From Ruegeria arenilitoris (GTDB lineage: Bacteria > Pseudomonadota > Alphaproteobacteria > Rhodobacterales > Rhodobacteraceae), in contig NZ_WQHP01000004.1 of assembly GCF_013035315.1 (NCBI RefSeq), positions 124,001-188,000 on the forward strand: DNA of 64,000 nt, in the 5' to 3' direction. Each line of letters opens with the position of its first letter. Positions within the stretch are counted from its first letter, which is position 1. Below the pieces are notes generated by a model. The model made no database searches. It had not been told where the DNA came from and saw only the letters and a list, made by a program, of their open reading frames with translations. The translations under genes and the position numbers were made by a program. Shown in pieces: positions 37,021 to 46,140 of this stretch.

Positions 37021-38385
37021 ATGCAGACCATTCAGGAACCCGCCCGTCAAATTCCCGTTGTTCACAAGACAGACGTTCTGGTCGTAGGCTCCGGCCCCGC
37101 CGGGTTGGCCGCCGCCTTGGCCGCGGCGCGTGCCGGGGCCGAAGTGTCACTGGTCGACCGTTTCGGCTGCATGGGCGGCAACATCACCGCAGTCGGCGTT
37201 GAAGGGTTTGCCTGGTATCGGCACGAACAGACCGTCGAAGCAGGCGGTATTGGCATGGAGTTCGAAAACCGCGCCAAGGACATGGGTGCGGCAGTGCCTG
37301 AAAGCCAGTCGCTCAGCTATGAGCTGGACAGCGAAGGGTTCAAGCTGGTGGCCGACAAACTGGTCGAAGAGGCTGGCGTCCACCCGATGCTGCATCGTCA
37401 ATTCGTTGCACCGATCATGGACGGCGACCGGATCACCGGGATCATCACCGAATCCAAGGCCGGGCGCGAGGCCATTCTGGCCCGCGTTGTAATCGACGCC
37501 ACCGGCGATGCGGACGTTGCCCATCGGGCCGGTGCACCAACGCACAAGACAGCACGCGAGGACATGATGGCGGCCTCGGTGATGTTCCATTTGGCCGGCG
37601 TCGACAAACGCACCTTTATGGAGGGCGTAAAGGCCGATCCGCAGACCTACAAGGACTGGGGCGGCGGCGGTGAGTGGAACATCGAAACCAGCGGCAAAGA
37701 GGACGACATGTTCTCGCCCTTCGTGCACAAACCGTTCCAGCAGGCCATTGATGAGGGGCTGATCCCGCCACATCTGAACACGATTGCGGGCACTTGGGGT
37801 GCGATGCACGATACGGGCGAGCTGACCTACATGAACCTCATCCACCTGGCCGAGATCGACGGCACGGACCCCGACAGCCTTACAAGGGGCGAGATCGAGG
37901 GCCGCCGCCAGTCCATGCTTGCCATCGAAGCGCTTCGCCGTTTCATGCCCGGCTGCGAAAACGCACGACTGCGTAACTTTGGCATGACCATCGGCATCCG
38001 CGACACGCGCAAGATCGACGCGGTTTACAACATGACCGAGGATGACGCCCGGCATCAGGGTCGGTTCGAGGACACGATCGGCATCTACCCCGAGTTCATT
38101 GACGGCTACGGCATCCTGATCCTGCCGACCACGGGTCGGTACATGCAGGTCCCCTATCGCTCGATGCTGCCAAAGGGTGTCAAAGGACTGCTGGTCGCGG
38201 GCCGCTCGCACGGAGCCGACAAGGTCGCCCATGCCGCGACGCGCAACATGGCCTGCTGTGCGGTCATGGGTCAGGGTGCCGGCATCGCCGCCGCGCTATC
38301 GTTGAAAAGCAATCAGGACGTGCACGAATTGAATCTGGCGCCTGTGCACAAAGAGCTGGACCGGCAAGGCGTTAGGATTCACTGA
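37021..38385 (+). CDS. FAD-dependent oxidoreductase (PF12831-type)
   Basis: A 454-residue flavoprotein. The N-terminal dinucleotide site is VLVVGSGPAGLAAALAAARAG, then LVDRFGCMGGN. A VVIDATGDADVA motif in the middle and a final GQGAGIAAALSL complete the FAD domain. PF12831 proteins include uncharacterised hydroxylases and dehydrogenases. The next gene begins at the last base of its stop codon (TGATG), so they form a coupled pair. Substrate unknown. Confidence 0.85.
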   Translation: MQTIQEPARQIPVVHKTDVLVVGSGPAGLAAALAAARAGAEVSLVDRFGCMGGNITAVGVEGFAWYRHEQTVEAGGIGMEFENRAKDMGAAVPESQSLSYELDSEGFKLVADKLVEEAGVHPMLHRQFVAPIMDGDRITGIITESKAGREAILARVVIDATGDADVAHRAGAPTHKTAREDMMAASVMFHLAGVDKRTFMEGVKADPQTYKDWGGGGEWNIETSGKEDDMFSPFVHKPFQQAIDEGLIPPHLNTIAGTWGAMHDTGELTYMNLIHLAEIDGTDPDSLTRGEIEGRRQSMLAIEALRRFMPGCENARLRNFGMTIGIRDTRKIDAVYNMTEDDARHQGRFEDTIGIYPEFIDGYGILILPTTGRYMQVPYRSMLPKGVKGLLVAGRSHGADKVAHAATRNMACCAVMGQGAGIAAALSLKSNQDVHELNLAPVHKELDRQGVRIH

Positions 38386-39359
38386 TGCAGACCATTCCCA
38401 CGATCGATATCTCTCCGCTGCAAGACGCGGCGCATCCGGACCACGGCGCTACGGTCCGGCAGATCCTGGACGCGTGCACCGACATTGGTTTCCTGTCCAT
38501 CACTGGCACAGGCATTTCGCGGAATACCGTCGACGAGGTGCGCGCCAAGACCCGAGCGATTTTTGACATTGATGAGCAAAGCAAATGGGATCAAGCGATC
38601 ACGCGGGACAACTATCGCGGTTTCATTCCAATGGGCTTTTTCACGCCCAATGACGGCTCGGGCAAGGCAGACAAATACGAAGGCTACAAACTGCATTTCG
38701 ACGTCGCCGATGGCGACCCGGTGCAGCAGGATTGTGCGCTTTACGGCCCGAACCTTTGGCCAAGGGAAACGCCGGAAGCGCGGGATGTCATTCTGGGGTA
38801 CTGGGCGCAGCTGGATCGCGTGACGGACCTGTTGCTGGGTGCGCTTGAAATCGGCCTGAACCTGAAACCGGATGTCTTGAAGGACGCGTTCATCACACCG
38901 ATGACTAACATGACACTGCTCCACTACCCTCCGCAGGCCCCGGACGAAGAAGGCTTTGGCATTCATCCACACAAGGATACCGATGCACTGACCATCATCG
39001 CCCCGGATCCCGTTGGCGGGCTGGAAGTACAAACGCGCGACGGAGGCTGGATCACCCCGGATTGTCCACCCGGTGGTTTTGTCGTGAACATCGGTGACAT
39101 GCTGGAGCTGTGGTCGGGCGGCCGCTTGAAATCCACACCGCACCGGGTCGTAAACACGTCCGGCAAGGAACGGTACTCATTCCCTTACTTTGCGGTTCCG
39201 CGCCACGATGTGGTCGTTATGCCGCTGTTGCCACCGATGCCCGGCTTTGACCGACCTGCGGTCCACTGTGGCCATTGGTCCGCAGAAATCTGGCGCACCA
39301 ACTGGCCGGATGAGACCGCAACGGCTGACACGCCAGAGCTTGGGACGCTTAGCTCGTAA
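38385..39359 (+). CDS. 2-oxoglutarate/Fe(II) dioxygenase (isopenicillin-N-synthase family)
   Basis: A 324-residue oxygenase. The N-terminal DIOX_N-like segment is followed by the iron ligands: His in GIHPHKDTD with the Asp two residues on, and the distal His in STPHRVVN. The 2-oxoglutarate Arg is in ERYSFPYF. Relatives make ethylene, hydroxylate amino acids or build antibiotics. Its partner is the coupled FAD oxidoreductase upstream. No sure substrate. Confidence 0.88.
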   Translation: MQTIPTIDISPLQDAAHPDHGATVRQILDACTDIGFLSITGTGISRNTVDEVRAKTRAIFDIDEQSKWDQAITRDNYRGFIPMGFFTPNDGSGKADKYEGYKLHFDVADGDPVQQDCALYGPNLWPRETPEARDVILGYWAQLDRVTDLLLGALEIGLNLKPDVLKDAFITPMTNMTLLHYPPQAPDEEGFGIHPHKDTDALTIIAPDPVGGLEVQTRDGGWITPDCPPGGFVVNIGDMLELWSGGRLKSTPHRVVNTSGKERYSFPYFAVPRHDVVVMPLLPPMPGFDRPAVHCGHWSAEIWRTNWPDETATADTPELGTLSS

Positions 39360-39448
39360 GCCACGCAAATCGTCAGGCATGAACCGCTTGCATCACCGCG
39401 CCGCATAAGCCAAGAACACCGGTAACAGCAAGAACCAAGGGGGCAAGC

Positions 39449-40522
39449 ATGGCGCTGCCGGTGAAGGATCAACTCAGATACTGGGGCGTTGCGGCAGCCA
39501 TTTTTGTGCTGCTGTTGTGGGCTCTTGGCGATGTCCTGCTGCCCTTTGTGATCGGCGGGGCCATTGCCTATTTCCTTGATCCGATCGCGGACCGCTTGGA
39601 AAACCTTGGGCTTTCTCGCATGGCGGCCACAGCGATCATCACGGTCGTCGGAATTCTGGGCTTTGTCCTGATGATCCTGATGGTTGTGCCCGCATTGATC
39701 ACCCAGCTGATCGAACTGGTCGAGGTTATGCCCAGCCTGTTCCAGCAACTGCGCGGCTTCATCGAGAAACAGTTCCCATCCCTTCTGGACGCCGAATCCA
39801 ACTCGCACCAGGCTTTGGTATCGCTGGGTGAAACGCTGCAATCCAAGACCGGCGACGTGTTGCAGTCCGTTGCGGCTTCGGTCGGGTCTGCGATCAATGT
39901 GGTTGTTCTGCTGGTGATCGTTCCGGTTGTTGCAGTCTATATGCTGCTGGACTGGGACCGCATGATCGCCCGCATCGGAGAGCTGTTGCCCCGCGACCAC
40001 GCACCGACGATCAAGCGTCTGGCGGGTGAAATTGACGCCGTTCTGGCCTCGTTCGTGCGCGGCATGGGCACCGTCTGTCTTATTCTTGGCACCTACTACG
40101 CGGTTGCACTGATGGCAGCGGGCCTGCAGTTTGGCCTGATCGTCGGATTTATCGCCGGGTTGGTGACCTTCATCCCCTATCTCGGAGCTCTGATCGGTGG
40201 CACTTTGGCGATCGGTCTGGCTCTTTTCCAGTTCTGGGGCGACTGGGCGCATATCGGTCTGATCGCTGGCATCTTTGCTTTGGGTCAGGTGACCGAGGGT
40301 AATTTTCTGACGCCCAAACTGGTGGGGAATTCAGTGGGTCTGCACCCAGTCTGGTTGCTGCTGGCCCTGTCTGTGTTTGGCGCGCTGTTTGGCTTCGTGG
40401 GTATGCTTGTGGCCGTACCTGTTGCCGCCGCTCTTGGTGTTCTGGCGCGGTTTGGAACGTCCGTCTACCTGCACAGCCGTCTTTACACGGGTCTGGAAAG
40501 CACGGATCAGGAAGACGCTTAA
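39449..40522 (+). CDS. AI-2E/PerM family membrane transporter
   Basis: A 357-residue permease with about eight membrane spans. The conserved FIPYLGALIGGTLAIGLAL and the closing VGLHPVWLLLALSVFGALFGFVGMLVAVP are the family markers. Members export autoinducer-2, ions or are of unknown function. hdaA starts one base after its stop codon, so the two are coupled. Confidence 0.9.
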   Translation: MALPVKDQLRYWGVAAAIFVLLLWALGDVLLPFVIGGAIAYFLDPIADRLENLGLSRMAATAIITVVGILGFVLMILMVVPALITQLIELVEVMPSLFQQLRGFIEKQFPSLLDAESNSHQALVSLGETLQSKTGDVLQSVAASVGSAINVVVLLVIVPVVAVYMLLDWDRMIARIGELLPRDHAPTIKRLAGEIDAVLASFVRGMGTVCLILGTYYAVALMAAGLQFGLIVGFIAGLVTFIPYLGALIGGTLAIGLALFQFWGDWAHIGLIAGIFALGQVTEGNFLTPKLVGNSVGLHPVWLLLALSVFGALFGFVGMLVAVPVAAALGVLARFGTSVYLHSRLYTGLESTDQEDA

Positions 40523-40523
40523 T

Positions 40524-41201
40524 ATGGCCCATCAGCTAAGCTTTGACCTTCCGGCCAAGACTGCGCTGGGGCGTGAGGACTTTTTTGTTTCCCCGGCGAA
40601 TGCGCTGGCGGTTGCCATGATTTCGGCAACCTCATGGCCGGGCAACAAACTGGTGCTGAGCGGCCCCGCTGGAGCAGGAAAAACCCACCTGGCGCATGTC
40701 TGGGCGGCCGAAACGGGCGGACGGATCATCCTGGCCTCGGACCTTCGGCACGAGGATGTGCCCGATCTGGCCCGCACCGCCGTAGCGGTCGAAGACGTGC
40801 CCATGATTGCGGGAGATCTGGAGCAGCAAAAGACGCTGTTTCACTTGCACAACCTGGTGCTGGCAGAAGGCAACGCCCTGCTGATGACCGGGCGGCTTGC
40901 GCCTAAGTTCTGGCAGCTGCCTCTGCCGGACCTGCAAAGCCGGATCGAAGGCGCGCACCACGTGGCGCTTGATCCGCCGGACGACGCCCTTCTGGGTGCG
41001 GTTCTGGCAAAGCTGTTCGTCGACCGGCAACTGAACCCCAGCCCCGACGTCATCGCCTATCTGGTCAAACACATGGACCGACGATTTGAAACGGCAGCCA
41101 ATGTCGTGGCACAATTGGACCAATTGGCCCTTGCGGAAAAGCGCGACATTACCCGGACGCTGGCTGTACGTGTTCTGAACGCGGATATGGATGATGTCTA
41201 A
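40524..41201 (+). CDS. hdaA: DnaA-related protein HdaA (regulator of DnaA)
   Basis: A 225-residue AAA+ protein related to DnaA without its DNA-binding domain. An N-terminal QLSFDLP (residues 4-10) resembles the beta-clamp-binding motif of Hda. The Walker A is GPAGAGKTHLAH near 47; Walker B is altered (VAVEDVPM). In Caulobacter HdaA promotes DnaA-ATP hydrolysis after replication starts; that role is inferred here. It is coupled to the upstream permease gene. Confidence 0.9.
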   Translation: MAHQLSFDLPAKTALGREDFFVSPANALAVAMISATSWPGNKLVLSGPAGAGKTHLAHVWAAETGGRIILASDLRHEDVPDLARTAVAVEDVPMIAGDLEQQKTLFHLHNLVLAEGNALLMTGRLAPKFWQLPLPDLQSRIEGAHHVALDPPDDALLGAVLAKLFVDRQLNPSPDVIAYLVKHMDRRFETAANVVAQLDQLALAEKRDITRTLAVRVLNADMDDV

Positions 41202-41262
41202 TCTGGGCGTTGACCCAAACCCGGTCATCTCGCATTCTGCACCCGGAATATCTGGAAGTGAC

Positions 41263-42807
41263 ATGGATCAGACTGTCGAAACCGAAATCCCTGACTGGGG
41301 GCCGTTCGGAAAGCCCTTGTTCGACGATCCCCAGGCCCAAGCCCTATCGCGGGTCGGCGTCGTCGATGTTGGATCGAACTCGGTCCGTATGGTGATCTTT
41401 GACGGCGCGGCTCGATCGCCTGCGTATTTCTATAATGAAAAAGTGATGTGCGAGCTGGGCGCAGGCCTGTCAGACACAGGGCGACTAAATCCCGTCGGCC
41501 GCAAACGCGCACTTTCTGCACTCAGCCGGTTTGCTCGTCTGGCAGACGATCTTGGGTTGCCCGGATTGCACGTAGTGGCAACCGCCGCCGTGCGCGAGGC
41601 CGAGGACGGGCCCGACTTTTGTGCCGAAGTTCAGGCCGAGACCGGCCTGACGGTGTCGGTCATCAACGGCGCGGAAGAGGCACGCTTGTCCGCGCAGGGC
41701 GTTCTGCTGGGATGGCCCGGTGCTTACGGTCTGATCTGTGACATCGGCGGATCGTCAATGGAACTGGCCGAGATCGGCGACGGCGAAGTTGGCCGCCGCG
41801 TGACCTCGGCGCTGGGTCCGCTGAAACTGCGGGACATCAAAGGCGGACGCCGGGCACGTAAGGCGCATATCAAGACTACGATGGAGAGCCTTCGCGACAA
41901 AATGGGCCCGCAGCGCGACCGACTTTTCCTTGTCGGCGGCAGCTGGCGGGCCTTTGCGCGTCTGGACATGTTGCGCCGCGGCTATCCGCTGAACGTCCTG
42001 CACGAATATCGCATGACCACCACACAGGTGCGCGAGACCATCAAATTCATCGAAAGCGGTGATCCGGAGAAATTGCGGAGCGCAGCAGGTGTATCAAGCT
42101 CGCGGATGGCGTTGATTCCTTATGCGATGGATGTGCTGGCGCGTCTGATCCGCACCTTCAAGCCCAAGGACATCGCAATCTCAAGCTATGGGATTCGCGA
42201 AGGTTTGCTGTACGAGCAGATGCCCCAAAACCTGCGCGACCGCGATCCGCTGATCGAAGCCAGCCGTTTTTCCGAGGCCAAGGACGCCCGCCTGCCCGGC
42301 TTTGGCAAGCTGTTGTTCGAATTTGTCATGCCGATTTTCAAATCGGCCCCACCTGCGCGTGTACGCCTGATCAAAGCGGCCTGCCTGTTGCATGATGTCA
42401 GCTGGCGCGCGCATCCCGACTACCGGGCCGAGGTTTGCTTTGACAACGTGACACGTGCCAATCTGGGCGGCCTGAAACATTCAGAACGGGTTTTCATCGG
42501 GCTAGCGCTGCAGCACCGCTATCGCAATAAGCGCGAAGGCAACCGGTTCGCTCCTCTGTATGAGTTGCTGGACGAAAAGGAACAGAAACAGGCGGAAATT
42601 CTGGGTAAGGCGATGCGCTTTGGAGCCATGTTGTGGATGAAAAGCGACGCCAAAATGGGCACGTTGAAATTCTACCCCAAGAAGCGCCAGCTTGAACTGA
42701 TCCTGCCAAAGGCGGCAAGCCCGTTGTTCAGCGAAGTCGCGGTGTCGCGCCTGAATTCGCTAGGCAATGCGTTGAAATCGGAAACCCGCGTTATCGTCAA
42801 AGGCTGA
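41263..42807 (+). CDS. exopolyphosphatase/ppGppase family protein (Ppx/GppA)
   Basis: About 514 residues. The N-terminal ASKHA-fold phosphate loop (VGVVDVGSNSVRMVIFDG) and a second motif (LICDIGGSSMELAEIGDG) are present. The C-terminal half is a helical HD-like region (LLHDVSWRAHPDY). It hydrolyses polyphosphate or pppGpp in related species. Start chosen at ATG 41263, preceded by GGAAG; another ATG at 41191 overlaps hdaA by 11 bases and has no good site. Confidence 0.9.
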   Translation: MDQTVETEIPDWGPFGKPLFDDPQAQALSRVGVVDVGSNSVRMVIFDGAARSPAYFYNEKVMCELGAGLSDTGRLNPVGRKRALSALSRFARLADDLGLPGLHVVATAAVREAEDGPDFCAEVQAETGLTVSVINGAEEARLSAQGVLLGWPGAYGLICDIGGSSMELAEIGDGEVGRRVTSALGPLKLRDIKGGRRARKAHIKTTMESLRDKMGPQRDRLFLVGGSWRAFARLDMLRRGYPLNVLHEYRMTTTQVRETIKFIESGDPEKLRSAAGVSSSRMALIPYAMDVLARLIRTFKPKDIAISSYGIREGLLYEQMPQNLRDRDPLIEASRFSEAKDARLPGFGKLLFEFVMPIFKSAPPARVRLIKAACLLHDVSWRAHPDYRAEVCFDNVTRANLGGLKHSERVFIGLALQHRYRNKREGNRFAPLYELLDEKEQKQAEILGKAMRFGAMLWMKSDAKMGTLKFYPKKRQLELILPKAASPLFSEVAVSRLNSLGNALKSETRVIVKG

Positions 42808-42810
42808 GCA

Positions 42811-43185
42811 CTAGATTTCGGTTTCACCTTCGGGCGCGCTTTCGGGCAATTCCGGTTTCGTATCAGGCGCTTGCGGCGGTTTCTTGCGGATGATTATATC
42901 ACCGTTTGGCAACATCTCGGGCGCTTCATAGGCGCTCCAGTCCTGAATCTCGCCCGCCAGTTCGGCAAGCGCGGGGCCCATTTGCTCGATAAAGGATTGC
43001 ATGGCCGGACCGAATTGATCTGCCAATCCCAGCAAATCCTCAAGCGCGGGCTCCATCTCTTTGCGCAGGCCTTCAAAAAACAGCTCGGCCCCCTGCTCCA
43101 TGAGGGATTTTGCACCCTCGTCCTCGGCAACGGCAGGACCGGCCAGAACGGTGCAAAGCGCACAGATCGGTATGAGACGTTTCAT
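42811..43185 (-). CDS. hypothetical secreted protein
   Basis: A 124-residue protein. The signal peptide MKRLIPICALCTVLAGPAVA is followed by an amphipathic, acidic helical part (GAELFFEGLRKEMEPALEDLLGL). The tail is Pro-rich and charged (KPELPESAPEGETEI). ATG 43185 chosen. Function unknown. It converges with the Ppx/GppA gene. Confidence 0.75.
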   Translation of the reverse strand: MKRLIPICALCTVLAGPAVAEDEGAKSLMEQGAELFFEGLRKEMEPALEDLLGLADQFGPAMQSFIEQMGPALAELAGEIQDWSAYEAPEMLPNGDIIIRKKPPQAPDTKPELPESAPEGETEI

Positions 43186-43222
43186 GTGGGAACCATAGAG
43201 CAACCGCACTTCGGTTGAAAGA

Positions 43223-44218
43223 TCACAGCTCAATATCGAGCGTAACCGGAAAATGGTCCGATGCGGTCAGCAATGCCTGTTGCAGGTCAGTGCTCGATTG
43301 ACAGATCGGGTCGTGTAACGGATGCCAGATGCGCCAATTCGGCCGTCGATCCCGCAGACCGTCGCTGATCATGATGTAATCCAGCAGCGCTTCAAGAAAC
43401 TGACCCTCATCAGGCTGTGCAAAGCGCGCGGTCGACGGATGCTGACCCATATCTGCCCCAATCGCCGTCACGGCGTGAGGATCGAACAGCCCTGTTTGCA
43501 ACAGGATTTCAACCGAAGACCTGCCAAACAGATGTTCGAATTCATCCAGCCCAGGACCATCGTTCAGATCGCCCAACAGGATCACATGCTCATCCGCTGC
43601 CAAATGCGCCTTGATCCGTCGGCTGAGCCAAATCGCCTGGGCCAGCTGCTTTCGGCGATTTGCAATGGAAATCCGTATCGCTTCGTCCCGGCTTTCGGCC
43701 CCGTGCGGCGCCTTTGACTTCAGATGCGCACCGATCAGGCGGAGGTGTTGCCCCGAGCTGGTTTCAACAGCCAGTTCCATGGGCGGCTTGGAGAACTGCA
43801 CCTGATCTTCGGTCGCATCAATATCAAGATCGATATTGAACACCTGATCGAAGCGTGGGGCCGACCTGTCACCCTCTTTCGGGTCATGACGCGGCTTTAG
43901 AACGTGCGGATCGTACAGCAACGCCAATTCCTGATGGGTATCATTGGCAAATCCCATGACCGCATTGCTGGTACGCAACTCGAACGCCTCGGCAAACCTT
44001 TGCAGCGCACGCACCGTGTTCTGTGTTTTGCCCGTATTAGGAGCCTCGACGACCAGAACAGCATCCGCATTGATGGCCGTCAGAACCTTGGCAATCGCTT
44101 CGACCTGCTGAGCCTTGGTCACATCGTGCCGACCGGACCAGCTGTCATCCACGATCAGCTTGTCCTTGCGATCAAACAGATTGGCGAACCATTCGATGTT
44201 ATAGGTCGCCAAACGCAT
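43223..44218 (-). CDS. endonuclease/exonuclease/phosphatase family protein
   Basis: A 331-residue protein. The N-terminal ATYNIEWFANLFD, a central GAHLKSKAP and the metal/catalytic GDLNDGPG are the EEP-fold motifs; a final SDHFPVTLDIEL supplies the last His. The target (DNA, phospholipid or sugar phosphate) cannot be told. It begins three bases after the DnaJ-like gene, so they are co-transcribed. Confidence 0.88.
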   Translation of the reverse strand: MRLATYNIEWFANLFDRKDKLIVDDSWSGRHDVTKAQQVEAIAKVLTAINADAVLVVEAPNTGKTQNTVRALQRFAEAFELRTSNAVMGFANDTHQELALLYDPHVLKPRHDPKEGDRSAPRFDQVFNIDLDIDATEDQVQFSKPPMELAVETSSGQHLRLIGAHLKSKAPHGAESRDEAIRISIANRRKQLAQAIWLSRRIKAHLAADEHVILLGDLNDGPGLDEFEHLFGRSSVEILLQTGLFDPHAVTAIGADMGQHPSTARFAQPDEGQFLEALLDYIMISDGLRDRRPNWRIWHPLHDPICQSSTDLQQALLTASDHFPVTLDIEL

Positions 44219-44221
44219 TGC

Positions 44222-44902
44222 TCAGGCCCGCGCACCGTTGATTTCATCCCAGGCGCGGTTGATGTCGATCATCTTCTTCTCAGCCAAGCGAATGGCTTCT
44301 TCGGGCACGCCGCGCGCCATCATCGCATCGGGGTGCGTATCCCGGACAAGTTGCCGCCAGACCTTGCGGATATCGGGCAGCGGCATGTCACGCGGCACAC
44401 CAAGAACCGTATAGGGGTCGTTTGGTGCATCGGGTACAAACCGCGCGCGCAGCGCCAAAAATTGTGCGTCGGTCTGCCCGAAAATACGGCTGACCTCTTC
44501 CAGAAACTCGTTTTCGTTGGGATGATAGAACCCGTCCGCCATGGCGATGTGAAAGAGCCCCTCCATCAAGTCGCAAAGCGTGGTGCTGTCTTCCGAGAAC
44601 ATGCGCGCAATTTTGCGCGCATAGTCCTGATAGCCAGCAACATCCGTGCGCGCCATGTTGAACACACGTGCGGCACCTTCCTCATCATCACGGGCAATCT
44701 GGAAAACATCCCTGAAAGCCGTGACTTCGTCCCTGGTCACCTGCCCATCGGCCTTGGCCATTTTCGCACCCAAAGCGATCACTGCGATTGTAAACGCCAC
44801 CGAGCGTTCGGGGGGCGAGCGCAGTTTTTCAAAAACGGCTGTAAGGCTTTCGCCCTGTGCAAGCGCGCTGAGCGCATCGGATATGCGGGTCCAGATCGAC
44901 AT
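44222..44902 (-). CDS. TerB-like and J-domain protein (DjlA-like)
   Basis: A 226-residue protein. The N-terminal helical region (GAKMAKADGQVTRDEV) has a TerB-like metal site, and the C-terminus is a J-domain (DPYTVLGVPRDMP, then HPD in RDTHPDAM). No membrane anchor is seen, unlike E. coli DjlA. It should stimulate DnaK; client unknown. Confidence 0.9.
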   Translation of the reverse strand: MSIWTRISDALSALAQGESLTAVFEKLRSPPERSVAFTIAVIALGAKMAKADGQVTRDEVTAFRDVFQIARDDEEGAARVFNMARTDVAGYQDYARKIARMFSEDSTTLCDLMEGLFHIAMADGFYHPNENEFLEEVSRIFGQTDAQFLALRARFVPDAPNDPYTVLGVPRDMPLPDIRKVWRQLVRDTHPDAMMARGVPEEAIRLAEKKMIDINRAWDEINGARA

Positions 44903-44911
44903 GAGCGCACC

Positions 44912-45436
44912 CTAGCGTCCCTGATCGCGCGTGTCAGGTGCGACAGATATTTTCGTGCCAAGAATTTTCTGCATCAGAACAAGGTCCAGACGTTTACCCC
45001 ATTTGAACCCAACCTCGGGCATACGACCAGTTTCGGTGAACCCGAGCGCCGCGTGAAACGCTATCGCATCGGGGTTCGCAGACGAGATTCCGGCCACCAG
45101 AACATGCACGCCTTGGGCCCGCGCGGTATCCTCCAGTGCGCGGATCAAAGCCCGGCCCGTTCCTTGCCCACGCGCTTGTGGAGCCAATTGGATCGTCAAC
45201 TCACTGCAATCCGCGTATCCCGGACCGGACCGAAAGGGGCCGTAGGTGGCGAACCCAAAAACCTTTCCGCCCTCCTCCGCGACCAGATAGGCGGGGCTGC
45301 GCGTTTCGATATCGCTAGCTATGCTGTCAGCACTGCGTTCATCGGTTGTAAAGGTCACAAGCGTGTCGCGGATAATCGCGTTGGTGATTGCAGCGATCCC
45401 TTGGGCATCGGACGCTGTGGCTTGCCTGATCCTCAT
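44912..45436 (-). CDS. GNAT N-acetyltransferase (phosphinothricin acetyltransferase-like)
   Basis: A 174-residue GNAT. The acetyl-CoA loop QLAPQARGQGTGRALI and the PAT-like C-terminal GFKWGKRLDLVLMQK are visible. Relatives acetylate glufosinate or methionine sulfoximine; the natural substrate here is unknown. ATG 45436 overlaps the end of the VOC gene by four bases. Confidence 0.88.
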   Translation of the reverse strand: MRIRQATASDAQGIAAITNAIIRDTLVTFTTDERSADSIASDIETRSPAYLVAEEGGKVFGFATYGPFRSGPGYADCSELTIQLAPQARGQGTGRALIRALEDTARAQGVHVLVAGISSANPDAIAFHAALGFTETGRMPEVGFKWGKRLDLVLMQKILGTKISVAPDTRDQGR

Positions 45437-46035
45437 TCCAATATGCGTACGCCATGCGGCGTTTCGAACTCTGCCCGCAACGCGGCTGGGCCAGTGTCGA
45501 ACACGACGCCGTCCAGTGCTCCAAGCAGACGGGCTAAGTCCAGCGCATCGGGGTGATACACGACCAATCGTTGCAACCGGCAACCGCTGTCCTGCAGCAT
45601 CGTGGCCGGGTGCAGATCGCCATGCCACTGGATCAGCGCAGGGAAAAGATTGTCAAAAGGCAGGCGGCCATTCGGTGGCACCGCCATCTGCCACCGCAAA
45701 GCGCCACGCGCCAGGTCAATCGGGTGCCCCACGCCATCGGGAAAAACGGTAAGCGCGGCCTCAATGTCCGGAACCCGACAAATCCAATTGCTCAGCCGGG
45801 GTGCCCCTTTGAACCGATCCAGATCGAACCACCTTGTTCTTTCTGGGTTTGGCGCACTCGGATCAATCGCGATCGCTTCGAGATACAGGCCATCACGCAG
45901 ACCCAACAGCCGGTTGTAGGTGCCGAATTTCTCGTGCTTTCCACCCTCCTGCAAGGGAACGCCCAAAGCCTGTTCAAGGTGGGCTGACGCCTCTTCCAGC
46001 GTTTCGCCTGCAACGGCCAGATGATCCAGTAACAT
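45433..46035 (-). CDS. VOC-superfamily (glyoxalase-like) protein
   Basis: A 200-residue protein. It starts LLDHLAVAGETLEEASAHLEQALGV and has the paired beta-alpha-beta-beta-beta modules of the VOC fold, with metal-ligand candidates in EKFGTYNRLLGL and PALIQWHGDLHPA. PF13468-type; reaction unknown. ATG 46035 has a GGAGGG ribosome site. Coupled to the GNAT gene. Confidence 0.85.
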   Translation of the reverse strand: MLLDHLAVAGETLEEASAHLEQALGVPLQEGGKHEKFGTYNRLLGLRDGLYLEAIAIDPSAPNPERTRWFDLDRFKGAPRLSNWICRVPDIEAALTVFPDGVGHPIDLARGALRWQMAVPPNGRLPFDNLFPALIQWHGDLHPATMLQDSGCRLQRLVVYHPDALDLARLLGALDGVVFDTGPAALRAEFETPHGVRILE

Positions 46036-46050
46036 GCGCGCCCTCCTATG

Positions 46051-46081
46051 AAAAACGACCAGACCCAACGGGATCTGGTCG
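46051..46081 (-). terminator. terminator of the methylmalonyl-CoA mutase gene
   Basis: An 8-bp perfect stem (46056-46063 with 46074-46081) followed on the minus strand by five T residues. A second weaker hairpin lies at 46109-46133, nearer to the mutase stop. Confidence 0.75.
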
Positions 46082-46140
46082 CATGTTTTCTTCAATGGCG
46101 TTGGATCACAAGGCTTTTCGGCGAAAAACCTTGCGCTGAG

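Noticed and set aside
43904-45556. A 550-codon plus-strand frame opposite the EEP, TerB-J and GNAT genes.
   Set aside because: It spans three real genes on the minus strand, each with clear motifs.
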